Below are positions 46,376 to 60,014 of a stretch of DNA of 64,000 bases, piece after piece; positions within the stretch are counted from its first letter, which is position 1, and each line of letters opens with the position of its first letter. Both the position numbers and the translations under genes were made by a program. This DNA comes from Setaria digitata (lineage: Eukaryota; Nematoda; Chromadorea; Rhabditida; Setariidae). The stretch is from contig RCAB01000027.1 in assembly GCA_003640385.1 (NCBI GenBank), forward strand, positions 233,101-297,100, in the 5' to 3' direction. The notes below the pieces were generated by a model. The model saw only the letters and a list, made by a program, of their open reading frames with translations, was not told the origin of the DNA and made no database searches.

Positions 46376-48342
46376 TTTCCTTTAAAAAAAAAAAAATTGA
46401 AGTAAAACAATCAGCAATATGAAAATACAACGATTTCACAAATTTTTCATCCAATGAAAAACCTATGTTTAAAAGGACTGGGCTGGAAGTCACGGACTGC
46501 ATACAATGAAGTCATTTACTCACTGATAACTATTTTATAATTTTTCGGATAGTTACTGCATGATAATGCACTTCGAAATTCAATTCAATTACCATCCGAT
46601 AAAATTGTTTCTTCAATTGCCGAGCTGAATTGATGATTCTTTCTTTCGCTACGTCTCCTACTTTTTTGATTCAGATCATAAAAGCAATCTAACATCTTAT
46701 TTTTCCCCTTTTGTTTCTTTGCTGTCTTCTCTCTCTAAAAGATTCCTCTCCATTTTGCTTAAGTAAACTTTTCATAATTAGCAGAGTTCCTAATTGACTG
46801 GCAGCTACTTGCAACACGTAAAAACGTGGAAATGTTTTTACTCATATGCAACAACAACAAATAAAATAAAAGGAACATGCAGGATTCAAATCATAATTTC
46901 AACTCATAAAGCAATTTCTCGCTACACTGATCAACCATCTCTTTTAATAAGTTAACGTTATCGCGCCATCTATCCACAATAATTAAATAGTCATTTCAAG
47001 GAAATCCATTTGGTTTTGAACGAACGAAGTTTAAACAGTGTCACTTATCAATAAAAGGATTAATTAACTCACCTAGGTAAAGAGTTATTCGCGCAATTTT
47101 CTTAGCTTATCTAAGAACCTGTCTGCATTAAAAAATCAAAAGAACCTGAACAGTGTGCGACCAAGTTTGGACCGGCGTTGTTATCACTTCTGCTGCAACT
47201 TCAGGCGTTTGGCTATCATTGGCAGATTCTGTTTCGAGTTATTTGTGCTCTCAAGTCATATGCTTTTACAAACGAAAAAAAAAGCGCAAAATTGGCTTGG
47301 AAATGATAAACGGAAGTTAATATTTATGAAACTTATAACAATTTGTTCTAGGAATGGCATCAGCAAAGAGGCAACAATATATTTGAAGAACAAAAATGAA
47401 CGAGACACCGAAACGTTCTGTTTCCTTTTTATTTTTTCATATTTCTCTAACATTAAGTCATTGATGGGACTTAACGAAACAGTCTTACTGGAACTTTGGC
47501 AAGATCTAGCGCTAAAGTTTAATGAATGACTGATTTTGGTTTGCTGGAATTGTCTAAATAGTTGCTATTTACTTCATTCTTGCTATAAAAACCAACCAAA
47601 TTTTAATTACAATACAATTCAAAACACATTTTGAGTGAACTCTTGAAATTGGAATCCACTGGGATTTTAGGATCCCGAAATTGCAGAAGATTATATACAA
47701 TTGGCTTCAATTAAATTCCAGAATCAATTTAAACACGAGATTGGCCTTTGAATCAAAATAATTTAAAACCATAATTTAATGAAAAATCGAATTTTTTAAA
47801 TCACATTTGATGGAAAGAATTTGTCCAAACTCAAATATGCAAATACACAATATATTATCAAAATGTATAAAAAATAGCTGTAGTTCGATGGACTATTTTG
47901 GATGACTGCTTCAATTTTTACAAATGTTGCACTTCGAATTTTCAGGATTTTAAGAAATGCAAAGTCGGAAGAACTTGTTGATTATATATTTAATGTAACA
48001 AATTTTAATAAAATGCATACTGCTGTTTTGGTATGTAAAATTAGGTAAAGACTGAAAAAGCTGCAAAAATTTTCTTTAAGGGGCACAATTTTTATAGTTT
48101 TCGTTAGATTCACTTTCCTTTAAGGTTGACGGCAATTATTTAATCAGGATCATGAAAGACTAATTAAGGTTCCTTACAGATGCAGAAAGTGAAGCAGCAA
48201 CTCGTGGTTTAATAAAAGCACATAGATAAAAGAAAAATTTGTAAGTTCTGTAAATATACAAAAGAATAGTTATATAAGAAATATATTACCATAAATTGAA
48301 AAACGAAAAACGGAACTTTAATTTAGAATTTAAGTCTGGAAT
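46376..48342. other. 2 kb intergenic, one unresolved open stretch
   Basis: Promoter of the 207-aa gene and 3-prime UTR of the tropomodulin gene. 47150-47290 is open in all three plus frames behind an AACAG acceptor-like site; one frame reads DQVWTGVVITSAATSGVWLS and is membrane-like. I found no partner exons, so no gene is called. Confidence 0.4.
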
Positions 48343-51300
48343 CTAATTGAAATTAAATGATTTTGAAGCGTTTTCTCTTTTGAAAGGATAGACCGGCATT
48401 GGAACATTAAGTGGATTGGAAGTCAGTGAAGACCTTTTCAGTTCACCGAGCTTCTCAGCAATCTTCTCCCGCTCCGGTGAATTCTTCGATGGAATCGAAA
48501 AATTTCTTTTCACTGGTCCGTTTTTCTGATCGGCAGCAAGGAAAATGGGAGGAACTAAGGAGGACTTTCGAATTGTTCTCCCCAATGTCGCAGGTTTCTC
48601 ATTGAAAGATTGAGGTATCAATGAAGTGGATTTTGTTATTTCTGACACTGCCGAATTGTTCTTTGTGGAATTGCTAATAAGGCTGTTTTGTCGTCTTGAA
48701 AGAGCGGATTTCGTTGATGCTGGAGCAGCTACTTCAGCGATTCCAGAAAGAATAGGACTTCCCTTCGCAGCAGGTGAGGATTTTTTTGACACAGAAGTCT
48801 GAAAATGTCTTTCATAAATAAAATTGAACTGTATGGAATTTTCGGAAGATGTTTGTTTGTTAAAACATCGAACTTCTGAAGTAAAATTATGGCAACAGTC
48901 ATCATAAATCGTGCCCTTTCTTGCACAGAGACAAATTCAAAACTCCAAATGAATCAACAGTAATGCAAACCTTTCTATATACTTCCTCTGTGTTCAATTC
49001 AATTTCCGGAACTGCTTGTTCCAGAGACTTCCTTGATACTAGTTTCTTTGATTTTAATTTAATAGGTGTTGCTTCTGTAATAGAATTGGTTGGTTTTGCT
49101 TTCGTAGACGGTCTTTTCAGTTCGGTTTTTCTAGATGCAGCGACGTTGACCAGTTCAATAGCAGAGAATGATTCGGCAAGTGCAGGTGCTTTCAAAGACA
49201 CTTTGTTGGTAATGTCACTATCAGTGATAGTCGGTACTTTGGTTTTTTCATTGGACAAGGTAACTGATGATTTCGAGAGGACTGTTGAGGGATTTTTCGC
49301 AACATTTCCAATAACAACAGGCAGTATTTCATCAGTGTTATCAGTTAAGGTTTGTTTGGCACAGCCAACAATACTAGGTGGTTGTTTTCTTGCAGGTGGT
49401 ACGTGAGATGCATTTCCCAGAATAGCAGGTTTCACCGGCTGAGGCTTTCTTGATTCCGCTTTGACAACAACCGGTTCATTGACTTCCTCAGTTCTTTTCT
49501 GTGCCTCTTCTGCTTCTCGAGCTGCAGCTACTGCTTGTCTCCTCAGTATTCTCCCTTTAACAATATTTTCAGCGTTCTAAGGCTAGAATTATTCGTTCAA
49601 TGATTCATCTTCACCACTTCTCTGTCCTTAGTCTCGAGACATCGGATCGAAGAGAAGGATAGAAGAGGTCGAGAAAAGCCACTAGAATATCTAATGCCTA
49701 CGGTACTACAGCCGTTGGAGTGTCATTAGAAGTACTAAATGAAATGGTGAAAGAAGTAAAGAATGTTACTTAAAACACTTTATTGCTCTGTAATCTTTTT
49801 CTTTAAGCATCTACACAATTCATTGATTCAACTGATTTATAAAACATTCCTAGACTGATCATTGGGACGCTGAAGAAAAAGGCCAAGTGGAATTGAGAGA
49901 GCGGGAAGGAAGAGTATGATGAAAGGCCTGAACGTGGCATTCTGTGTACCATTTACTTCAGTCTTTGTCGTTTTACAATCACTCGTTACCTTTCTACGAA
50001 ATTTCGTATTTTCAAGATTTGTAAAATCAAAAAATTTACTGATTTCTTGATTTCTGATCATCGCATTTTCGATTTTATGTCGACCTTCCGGTAATCGAAG
50101 GTTTATTGATACTTTAGTCAAGCCCCTGTTTTGAAATACGGCATCAATAATCTCCTTCTCAGCTGCTGTAGCAAATGTAACACCCTGAATGAAATAATGA
50201 TGACTAAATAATTTTTTTTATAAAATAATTAATAATTCTTTAGACATTTCCAAATTTTAAACATTCGAGAAAAGGAAAAAATTTTTAAAATTCCTTGTTT
50301 ACATATTTAGCAGTAAAAATGTGTATAGTCCGCCAATAACTATTATGTTTAATGGAACATTAATTAAATATTGAAAAGAGTAATTCTTATTCAGAAGATT
50401 TTAAAATTAAGACGGAGAAATTCAAAGCATTAACTTTAAAAAGTCACTGAGGATATGAGAGCAGAAAACATACATCAGTAAGGGTATAATTATGAATAAG
50501 ATAATGGGATGATGAGTGATTTTCATTTTAAAAGAAGCAAAATCAGGCAAAATAACAATTGAAAGTATAAATGTTAAGCCTTTCCCTTCATGAGTTAGAA
50601 ACGCATCTATCCATGCATTTTCTCGTCTCATACTTATCAGTCATTTAATTGACACTCAAATAAAGTATTGCTGTATGTTGCTAAACATTCTGAAAGATGT
50701 GAGCCATTTTCATTTGAAATCTCATTAGTTCCTACTTTTAAGTAATGATGAGGAAATTAAAATTATACGATATGAATCATCTTTATTGAAATAAAAACTT
50801 TTAATGACCGAAAATTGGACCTGATTAACAGCTTTAACTTCTTCAAGTGTTTGATTCACTAAAGCTGCCTTAAATAATCGTGCAAAGAAATCACCACTGA
50901 GATAATTCGTCTCCAAATTGATTGATTTCAGTGTTTTATTACTTGCTATCACATCAAATATTGGCTGTAATGTATACGTGCGTAATAAACCAAACTAATT
51001 AATGAAAGTTTAATACAAATTTGTCGCCATCCTTTGATCTCTTACGTTAATTGAAAGTTTTAACTATGAAAAGATATAGCTCTGAACAAAAGTACTTCGA
51101 GGCGTTAAGCTTACTACAAAATTGAAGACCAGTATAAACATTTGAGATCCTTTCTGTGTTTCCTGAGGCATCTTTACCTAATTCTGATTTATGGAAGAAA
51201 TAAACAAGCCTTTTCCTTTTAGTAATAAGGATGACCATTCAAACTTATTTTTATCCAACTTCACCCTGTTATCTGTAGAAGTCTAAAAATAAAATTTTCT

Positions 51301-52460
51301 GTTTAACGACTTCAAAAATTCATAAAATTTTAAACACACCTCACAGTCATTATCATATAAACCCATATTTGCAAGCGCAATTTTTTCCAGATGTGTATTA
51401 CTTTTTATCGCAGATAAAAGACGTTTCACTTGAGGAATAGGCGTACGCTGCAATACAATCACCCTATTACTTATAAAGTTATGGTTTGATAGTAGATGTT
51501 TGTCTCGAGACTCTTTTATTGGTAATTTCAAAAGATAATTTTCTGTTATTCTGCAAGGCTAAAAAACTCATTTTTTTTTTCGAGTAAAAGTGCATTAAAT
51601 TATTCAGCCAAACAAAATTTTGGAAATTCCGAATAATTTAGTATGAAAACTCACTTTCATGTTATTTAAATTAATTTGTTTCAATTTAGGATTATCGAGT
51701 TGTAACTGCTGTATTGACCAGTCGACATCAGTGTCATTATCTGGCTCAGTAGGTCTAGTTTGCTGAGGTAATGAGGATTTGACAGGGCTATTATAAGTGC
51801 TACATCCTATAATTTGTTCAGCTTCTTCCCACGTTATTATTCGATTTTCGCTCATCATTTCTGCAAGAAATGAACAGAATCTGGAAAACATTATGTTCTT
51901 TTAGTTCAGTAAGTTCTCTGCTGACTAAATCGAGGCACTTTTGAAGTTCGCATTGCTAACATAATTTAGAACTATACAAATATATTTAAGTGACACTTTT
52001 CTTGCTCAGGGCTACTCGGAATGAAAAGTGAACAGCTTTGATTTTCGATCAGTTAAGTGAACAGCTTTGATTTTCGATCAATACGTCAGAAATGAAGTGA
52101 AGAAGTTTTATGCTGAAAGTCCTTGACTCATTTGTGGAAGAAGTTAATTTACATAATAAATAGTTTACTTTGTGCATGTCTGTTGAAATGAGTGGTTGTT
52201 CACCTTCGGTAAGGTTAAGCTGGAATTGGATTATATTTGACAAACTAAAGCCTTAAAATTGTATTATCCTACTTCCGCATGAACAAATTAAACGTCCATA
52301 TGATCGGAAGGCATAAAAATATGAAGTACTGAGTGGAAGTGATCATTAACTCACTCAATAATTCTTTAACTTCATCGTTTGGTTCCTGTTTTTCAAGGGC
52401 TTGAATTGCATCGATCAGATCGGCATCTGTCATCAACTCACTTCGTTCTGCCATCGTCAT
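48343..52460 (-). CDS. Tropomodulin/leiomodin-family protein (582 aa)
   Basis: Eight exons on minus: 52355-52460, 51655-51860, 51340-51447, 50821-50964, 50040-50184, 48971-49554 and 48343-48798 for the last two, with 50040-50184 being exon 6; phases agree and total 582 aa. Residues about 90-235 are the tropomodulin leucine-rich-repeat domain: LKQINLNNMK, TPIPQVKRLLSAIKSNTHLE, IALANMGLYDND, NKTLKSINLETNYLSGDFFA, ALVNQTLEEVKAVN and the C-terminal LRLPEGRHKIENAMIRNQEI. Family members cap actin pointed ends (tropomodulin) or nucleate actin (leiomodin) in thin filaments. The N-terminus is short and lacks an obvious copy of the usual DPDN-type first actin site. After the LRR comes RRILRRQAVAAAREAEEAQK and about 330 residues rich in Ser/Lys/Thr/Pro, giving a leiomodin-like length. 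A WH2 motif is not evident. The exon 6 to 7 acceptor (TTAAAG) is non-ideal but is the in-phase choice. Confidence 0.85.
52026..52080. repeat. 29-bp tandem duplication in tropomodulin intron 1
   Basis: The unit beginning AAGTGAACAGCTTTGATTTT is repeated head to tail: 52026-52054 and 52055-52080 (the second copy lacks the last three bases). The copies are identical over 26 bases, so the duplication is recent. It lies between exon 1 and exon 2 of the tropomodulin gene. Confidence 0.9.
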
Positions 52461-55400
52461 ATTCACACTATAAATTCAGGTTCTTGATGGATAAGGAAAA
52501 TGAAATTTGATCGTAATATTTCCGCGTAATTTTCAATTTCTAGGCCATTCTTGCATTCTGTTGCTAAAGGGTATAGAGATGCAATACATAGTAGGAATTA
52601 ATCGAATATGCTGTATATTTCTTTGAGTGGTGAGCTAATTGCATCAAGAATATCTTGCTTTCTAATAAGAATTAATTAATTGCTCCCTGCAGTTTTCTTT
52701 CTGACAGTCAATAAAAATACTTATTCAAAAAAGACAGAGATATCATGTACTAGCAACTGACGAGCTTTATTAAAAATTAAAAGAAACAAAATGTCAAGTG
52801 AAAATAAATATGATATTTGGTGGAATTTCAAAAACTACAAGCTCACAGCTTTGTTTTTATGACGTCGAAAGAGACACATTGGCTGGCTGGTTTCGGAGAT
52901 CGAATGACTGATTCTAAGGAACAAAATTATCCAGTGGTTACTCGAGAGAATCAGTTGTTGGCTTTAATTTAATGCTAAAGAGATATTGTTGAAGCTGGCC
53001 AGCTATATAACACGAGTGATACAGCTAACATTGAATACTTGGTGACTAAGCAATAATATGTGTGCTGAGACAATGTTTGTCTATCCAGATCGATCCCTGA
53101 TTCAGAATCAGGAACAGATGTGAAGCAACTTCAAATGAGCAAGATGAAAGCTGAAGTTAGAGAAGGAAGGAGCAGAACTTCTGGTTCATTCTCTACAAAA
53201 TGAAATAAAGCTGATGTGCACCTGATGGCAGTTACAAATAAATTTAAACTTATCCAATAGCCTAGGCTATTACCAAACTGCCTATTCTGTTCTAAGAGTG
53301 GATGTCAGTTCTAATTTGATTTCAGATAATGCAATTCATGAACAGTTATTTTGCTATACACTTTTAGCAAAAATAAGATAATAATAAAATTTTTAATTAA
53401 TGATGAAACTTGGGATCTGATCGATTACCAGATATTTTTCATCTTTTGGTCATGAAAAGTTTGTTTCTGTTGATATTCTCAAAATATAATGAAGCAATAA
53501 AGTGAACAGTATAGAATTAAAATATATACTCGTCCTCATGACAGATTCGCTCCAAAACAAAAGTCGTACAATATTTCAAATTAATAGAGGAATAACGAAA
53601 TATTATTATACTCGGGTTCAAATAGTCAACTGTGTTTGAACAGTTGAAAAATAAAGTCAAGAATAGTTTTGCAGAAGTTTATTGGATAAATGTGTTTGAG
53701 AGTTTGTAAAGGATGAAACGAATCATTTCATCTTCGGCTTGTGTTTCCACTAGCTATTTAAAGTTTGGGGAACTGCAGTAGCATTAGTCATCTGTACTGG
53801 AAATCCAAATGAACTAAGAAATAAAAAAGAAATCGCACTAACTTTGATTAAATCGATCCGACAAAGTGGATGATAAACAACTGAGCATGCAAATTATTTA
53901 GTTAGCTATTCAACTAGTGGATTATAAAAAACTCCCAAAGTCTGATCATTCAGTCTCAGTCAAGAAGAAGTCACTGACAAGTTCATTTTATGACAGTCTT
54001 TTAGGACACGCTTCCACTTTTCCCTTCTACATTTATCATAACTAATTATATCAGAAAGTTCATAGCATTCATTCCTTACCTTCGTCGATGTCACAGCCAC
54101 TGAAGAATATGATTGAGTTATAGAAATTTGCTTCATGGAAATCCAAGTCCAAACGAGTAAATTAGCTATAATTTATTCGATGTTTTTAATTCCGCAAGAT
54201 TCACTAAAATTTCCGCACTTTGATTTTAGCTTCCCTTACCTCCTCTTTATTATTTGGCTTTCTATACCCCGAATACGACCGCGAAATGAGACCAACAGTT
54301 TTCATCAGCTAGTGGTATCGAACAGATGTAATCCCTACAACACTTAAATTTAGTTTTTTAAAAAAAACGAAATAGAGAAAGTTAGCTCTCGAAGCAATGT
54401 TGAAAAGAAATAATCTCTAACAAGGGATATAATACCTGTTAAACCTGTTTTACCACTTGGTCCGTTGCTTTTGCACTTCTCATTTTGTCATCAACGGTAG
54501 TAATAGAACAGATACTTGATATTGCTCTATAGGCCAACTTTATAATAAAATAATTCGAATTTCGAAAATGACTACGCTATCCTTCGTATCTTGAGCTGAA
54601 CTTATTTATTAAAATTTCGAAACCATGATGAGTTAGTATTATATCGGCTTCTGACACACTGAAGATGCAAAAACTCCAATATTACTAACTTAAAAAACTC
54701 TGCTTATGAAATGGCCAATACAAAGGGATTTTTTTAAACTGAATATAACCGGCAAGTAATCGAATGAGTGCTGAGTGATGATTTACCATAGGTGCTATAA
54801 TTGTGATAGCAAATGGTTTATCTTTTTGTTTGTTCTCTCTCCCTTCAACTACTGAATTTCAATTGATCGAAAATGTGTAGGTCATGACTGAAATTCCTCG
54901 CAATACTATCTGAAAACTCCCAGAAAGAAAATTGGAGCAGTGAAGTCAAATAGTCATATTGAGAGAGTTCCGTCTTCATCTGGAAAATGAACGCCAACAA
55001 AATTGATCATAAGACTTTAGGAAACTGCTTGAATCAGAATGTTGTGTTGCTTAGACCATCAACAGCAGCGTTATGATCCACTTAAGAAAAAACACTACTT
55101 GCAAAAGCTGATCAACGGAATGCTTTTAAAAAAAATTGAATAAAGGACAGGTAGACAGAGAAAAGCAAGCAGAGGAGTAAGGTTCGCTATCAGTTAGTTC
55201 ATTTCTCAGCTCCCTTACGCTTTTTTGTAAACACAGCATCAAAACTGCTTAAGTTTGGGCGTTCAGGTTGTATTGCTTGGTGCAGGGAACCATTTATCAA
55301 ATTCACCTTGGATAATTGTATTACTCAGACTAAAAGTATTGTGACGGAAGTGAAGAACTAAGTGAGTATATGTATAGCGATCAATTGCTCAAATCATTGC

Positions 55401-56547
55401 TTAAAAATCCAGCTATTAGCAAGTCGGATTCGACATCTTCAAAAGCTCAGAAATTTGTGGAGTGGAAAGTGATTTAGTTCAGATCAGTTAACATAGAAAT
55501 AATAGACATTGAACTTTTGCTAAAGGATAGTACTGAAATTTAAGCAGGTTTGCTTTAATGACAAAATGAAGCAAATTTTAAAATATCGAGTTAAAACTGC
55601 TAATAATAAGCTTAAAATCCAGTTACGATTCTTTAAACTGAAAAATTAGGAAAATTGAATTGTGAAGTGAGAGATATAGTCATAGTAATGGAAAGCAACT
55701 TGAAAAATAAAGAAAAAAGGCACAAAATTGGGCCTACTTTTAGCACTTTGAGAAAGCGATTGTTTTATTAAAGACGAAATGACTGAAGGTGAACGAGGAA
55801 GGTCGTATCTCAGAATTCAAGAAGTCGAACTCCACCCTTCTCTGCGCTTCCCGTTTAGTCTCGGAGAGATTAGTTTACAACAATGTACCCTAGGCACTCT
55901 CGATCTCTCTTTCTAAACTCAATGGATCTCGACGAACCAACGAATTGAGCACTCTCACTCAATCTGTTAATTTTTTGCTTCCGCTAAAAGGTTCGTTGTT
56001 TACGTGGATAATAGCCAAACTGTGCTACGAACGGTGAGATGAGAAATGTTTGGTGACTACCACTGAAATCTGGATTTAAAGATTTCAAAAGGAAAATTTG
56101 TAGGGAGAATTTCCTCTAAACTACTCTTATTCCTTCCTCTCTTCATTACTACTGAACTTCTCAAAGTGATAATTTAGCTTTTGAGACTAAAAATTATCAG
56201 GCCATTAACCTGTTGTTGCCACGAGATTACTTATTAATGGAGAAAAAATATTCTTCATTATTGAAATTTTCATGATAGATTCTTCAAAGTCAAATATAAT
56301 TCATAGAAACAAATATTTGTGGAAATTGATAAATAATATGCTATTTAGTATCGAACAATGAAACTGTATTCTATACTCGCAGTACAACACATTCGTGTTA
56401 TCATCAACTCTAAACTTCATAAACACATTTCGCATTGATTGCATGATTAAATAGAAATGGCAATTTGCAAACACTTGGAGTGGGTTTTGAAATCCATAAG
56501 AAAACGTTTTATGTTTTCCTGATAGCCACGTTGTGATCAAAATTCTT
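52461..56547. other. 4.1 kb gene-poor region
   Basis: The longest stretch of the window without a supportable gene, between the promoter of the tropomodulin gene and the kinase 3-prime end. The few frames (54135-54347 plus, 56301-56540 minus) lack splice partners, domains or coding-like composition. It may hold long regulatory DNA or eroded repeats, but I recognise no transposon termini or transposase motif. Confidence 0.45.
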
Positions 56548-59500
56548 TTAAGAAAACCTCTTCCAACATGTTTCTGATTTATCGGAGTTAGTTAATTTGT
56601 TAAGTGATCTTTCCCAGTCGTAAGGAAACTCCTGCACCTGTTGCACTGACATTGCTCTCTTCATTAGCTAAAAAATTTCCAATAAAACAATTTACCATAA
56701 CTTTTTCAGATTACTTAAACTATTTTTCCCTTCACTTTGTTAGAAAAATAATTTTCAAGCTCTGAGATCCTGAAACTGCCTTCCAGGATGTGCTATAGAG
56801 AAACATTCTTAAAACTAAGTTTTCAAAAAGGAAATTCAGAATATTTTCCTTTGATAGAATTATTTTTTATATGCAAACACACCCTGTAAATTTTGTCGTA
56901 GTTCGGATTATCATAAAAGCGCAGACTGTCAACGTAACGTAAAATCTCGACATATTCTCGAGGACAACCACCCATGAGCTCCTGCAGTCCTACTTCAAAA
57001 CGACATCGTTCCTGGAGCGTTACATGTGTTTCTAGCATAATAAACTTTAGTATGTAAATTGCCAACATAAAATATGGAGCTAACAATCACTAAAAAAAAC
57101 TCGATTTGCTTCAGTTCAATTTTAGGGTTCCAGAGTAAGAAATAATTAACTCTAGTAGTAATGGTATTTTTTTCTATTTCGCTCATATTTTAGACGTTAC
57201 AAATTCATAATATGAATATGCACTTTAAAAATAGCTACGTCATCTTTGTTATCGTCTAATGAACGCCATGGAAGGGCTCCACGTGTAACTTCAATTTGCT
57301 GATAAAGCCATGATTCAATGTCATCCTTGCGACATGTTTCACGTCGTATGTGACAAGATAATGACGCATAACGAACTGTTCCTCGAAAGCCTACTATCTA
57401 CAGACCTGGGATTCATCAATCAAGAAATCACAGAAGGCATTGTCTACGGATGGATCCAACGCACTGCGCCTTGCTTGATTTATAAGTTACATAAGCACTT
57501 TGTTTAGAATTTTTCAACAATGCACATCAGTACTGATAGTACACTAAACAACCAATGTATTGCTTCTTCATAACTTGCATTATATTGATTTTAACTGTAT
57601 ATCACTGTTTGCAACAATTTCCTAGGAAACCCTTTTAAAAAAAACTGCCAAAATAAAACATCAAAAGTCTTGAAACATTTCATATATTGAAGTAGGAAAG
57701 CAAATTAAAGGAAAAAGTATTAATCATATAACCTGCATAAAAAGTAAATTCCCTGTAAAACAAAACAGAGATTGAATTTTTGCAAATTTACTGAGTTCTA
57801 TTGATTTAATAGACTGACTAGGCCATATTTTCTTTCATTACTTCAGTTCCACTTTTGCTTTAAATATTCCATTTTATTAGTTTTAAGAACTGAATTCAGT
57901 CTTTGTTTATGACAACAATTGCTTTTTGTTTTTTTTTATCGAACTGATGAGTATATCGCGACCTGTAGTATTATTTCATTACTAACATTTTTGTTAGTAA
58001 TGAAATAATAAATTTACATCAATTGATTTCAAAAGCAACTTGCACACCTTTCTTGGACGTCGGAATTGTCCATGCTCATCCAGGTAGCTTCGGCACATCC
58101 CGAAGTCTAATATGTAAATTCGTCGTAACTCGCTGAGTTTTCCACGACCCGTTGCATAATTGCTTGGTTTAATATCACTGGAATATTATTTGTATCGTAT
58201 TTGCCTTTTTTAGAACAGTGGGCAAGAAGCAAAGGAAGCTTTACTGCTCTCATCAAATTTCCATACGAGAAACTCCTTAACCGCAAATCCTCAGATAAAC
58301 GTTTACTCAAAAAAGAAAATCGCACATCTTCCTTCAGTACAAGAAATAAGGCTACAGAGTTTTATATCTGTGAGAAAAATTATTCAGACGATGAAGCTTT
58401 TCCAAAAATGCAGTAAGAAAGACCGATGCAAGAATCCAATAGCATGAAGTTCTTCGATCGCTTCCAGACATTGAATTCCAACGGATAGCGCACAGCCCAT
58501 AGAAAATTTTTTCTCCGGCAACTCTTTTCTTATATCCTGCGAATGCCAAATAGCACATATGTTCACGTGGTGTAAATCAAGGATTCTCTACTTTCAGAGA
58601 ATATGCTATTTCAAAGCAATCTTAATCTTATACTTACTAATAGGCTGAACATCCTAATATTAATATTGTTTGTTTATTGATATACAAAACAAGTATTCAT
58701 AACTATTTACTACCAGTACCAAACACGGCGTGAGGACAAACAGCAACTGCTAGCATCTCATCAACAAATCCCAAGTTTCAAAACCTGCAGACTCCATCAG
58801 TGGTGGTTCAGACGGAATATTTTACGCCGTCAAAGAGTTACCAAATAAAGACTAAGGAGAACCTATGCTATATTCTTATCAGCGTTTTGTTGTCATTGAT
58901 GATATTCATTCTACATCTCGTTTAATTTAACTTTGCTCACAAACCTGCAGACAAGGTCCGACCAGTGTCATCACCAAATACAAGCACTTTTTATATATGC
59001 CCGTATCTTCACATGTACAAAAATGCCTGCGTTTTCGTTCATTTGCTAATTTAAGCACATAAACTTCCATCTTTAATAGCTGTAACCATTAGTAATACCA
59101 AAAGCAAAGAGGTCAAAGCATTAACAGTGACTGAAAATGCAAACCACATTGCAACACACTAAGAGAAAGGAAAATGGGGAATCGGGCAAAAGGACCAAAT
59201 AGGAATTCACTACAAAGAAGACGTGATAGCCAAAGTTCAGTAGCTATTCACAAAAAGGAGTTTCAGTCAAGAGTACAACGCCAAACCTTGTCACTCCAAG
59301 CGTACATATTCCTTTCAGGTTCTATGCGGAAGCTGAAGAACTTACTTTTATTTTTTCCTTTAAGCTTTCTGTTTTCAATGCATAAATCTCGCTTCCCCTT
59401 GAAACCTATGAAAAGAATTATTGACACAGCAGTTCCTGAACTATAAAATGGAACTACAACGACACGAAGAAAATGATGAAAGAGCTCACTGACATAACGC

Positions 59501-59607
59501 TGGGGAACAACCTTATAAACTGATCCAAATCCACCTTCTCCCAACTTTCCAACAACCGTCCACTGACCAACTTTCTCACCCAACTGCAATCTGATAATGT
59601 CCACCAT
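56548..59607 (-). CDS. Tau-tubulin-kinase-like CK1 family protein kinase (324 aa)
   Basis: Eight exons on minus: 59512-59607, 59346-59405, 58945-59079, 58424-58536, 58048-58177, 57239-57397, 56883-57044, 56548-56667; all phases agree, 324 aa. Kinase elements in order: glycine loop GKLGEGGFGSVYK (20-32), IYALK with Lys43, Glu57 in KMEVYVLKL, YLVMTLVGPCLQ hinge region, ELHAIGFLHRDIKPSNYATG catalytic loop (Asp136), ILDFGMCRSYLDE (DFG 159-161), GFRGTVRYASLSCH, and DDIESWLYQQIEVTRGALPW. The VPF/YDWE-type ending (QEFPYDWERSLNKL) is typical of tau-tubulin kinases. All catalytic residues are present, so it should be active. It has no C-terminal extension; nematodes have many such compact TTBK-like kinases, often male- or sperm-expressed. 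It lies 407 bp downstream of AsnRS on the same strand. Confidence 0.92.
57969..58010. repeat. Perfect 19-bp hairpin in kinase intron
   Basis: Arms 57969-57987 and 57992-58010 are exact reverse complements (TATTATTTCATTACTAACA) around a TTTT loop, in the intron between kinase exons 5 and 6, 38 bases from the donor at 58048. It is a near-ideal stem-loop, less AT-only than the one at 23600. Confidence 0.9.
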
Positions 59608-60014
59608 TCAGATGTTCCCTACCGCCTTATGTGAAGCCACCAAAAAACAAAGACAAACATAATTAAAACTACCTTCCATTTATTTCTCTTTCATATTGAG
59701 ATAGCACCCCGCACAATGCAAATTTCCACTAGTTTCTACGAATAACTGCATGAACCGTGTTTGAAATTTGCACAAACATCAAGTAATGCCTTTAATAAAT
59801 TAGGAGAATAACAAGAGAAAACGCCACACGTATACAAAAGAACATAAATCTAATAACAAAGCAAAGCCATCTTCATTGACATCTTATTCAGTCATCAATG
59901 AAAGGAGAAAACAATGCCATAGTAATTAGCTTCACAAGTCCACAACTTTGATATCCTTAAAACAACAACTTTCTCGAAGAATTCTTGAGAAGACAAATAT
60001 CCGGAAGTATAATA
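59608..60014. other. Gap between AsnRS and kinase genes
   Basis: 407 bases on a shared strand, AsnRS upstream and the kinase downstream. It is long for a nematode operon spacer (usually about 100-400) but not excluded. A plus-strand frame crossing into AsnRS (59948-60301) is antisense and rejected. Confidence 0.4.

Noticed and set aside
47155..47529. 124-codon plus frame and two other open frames at the same place
   Set aside because: Three frames open at once and no supporting exons; one frame is membrane-like but cannot be confirmed.
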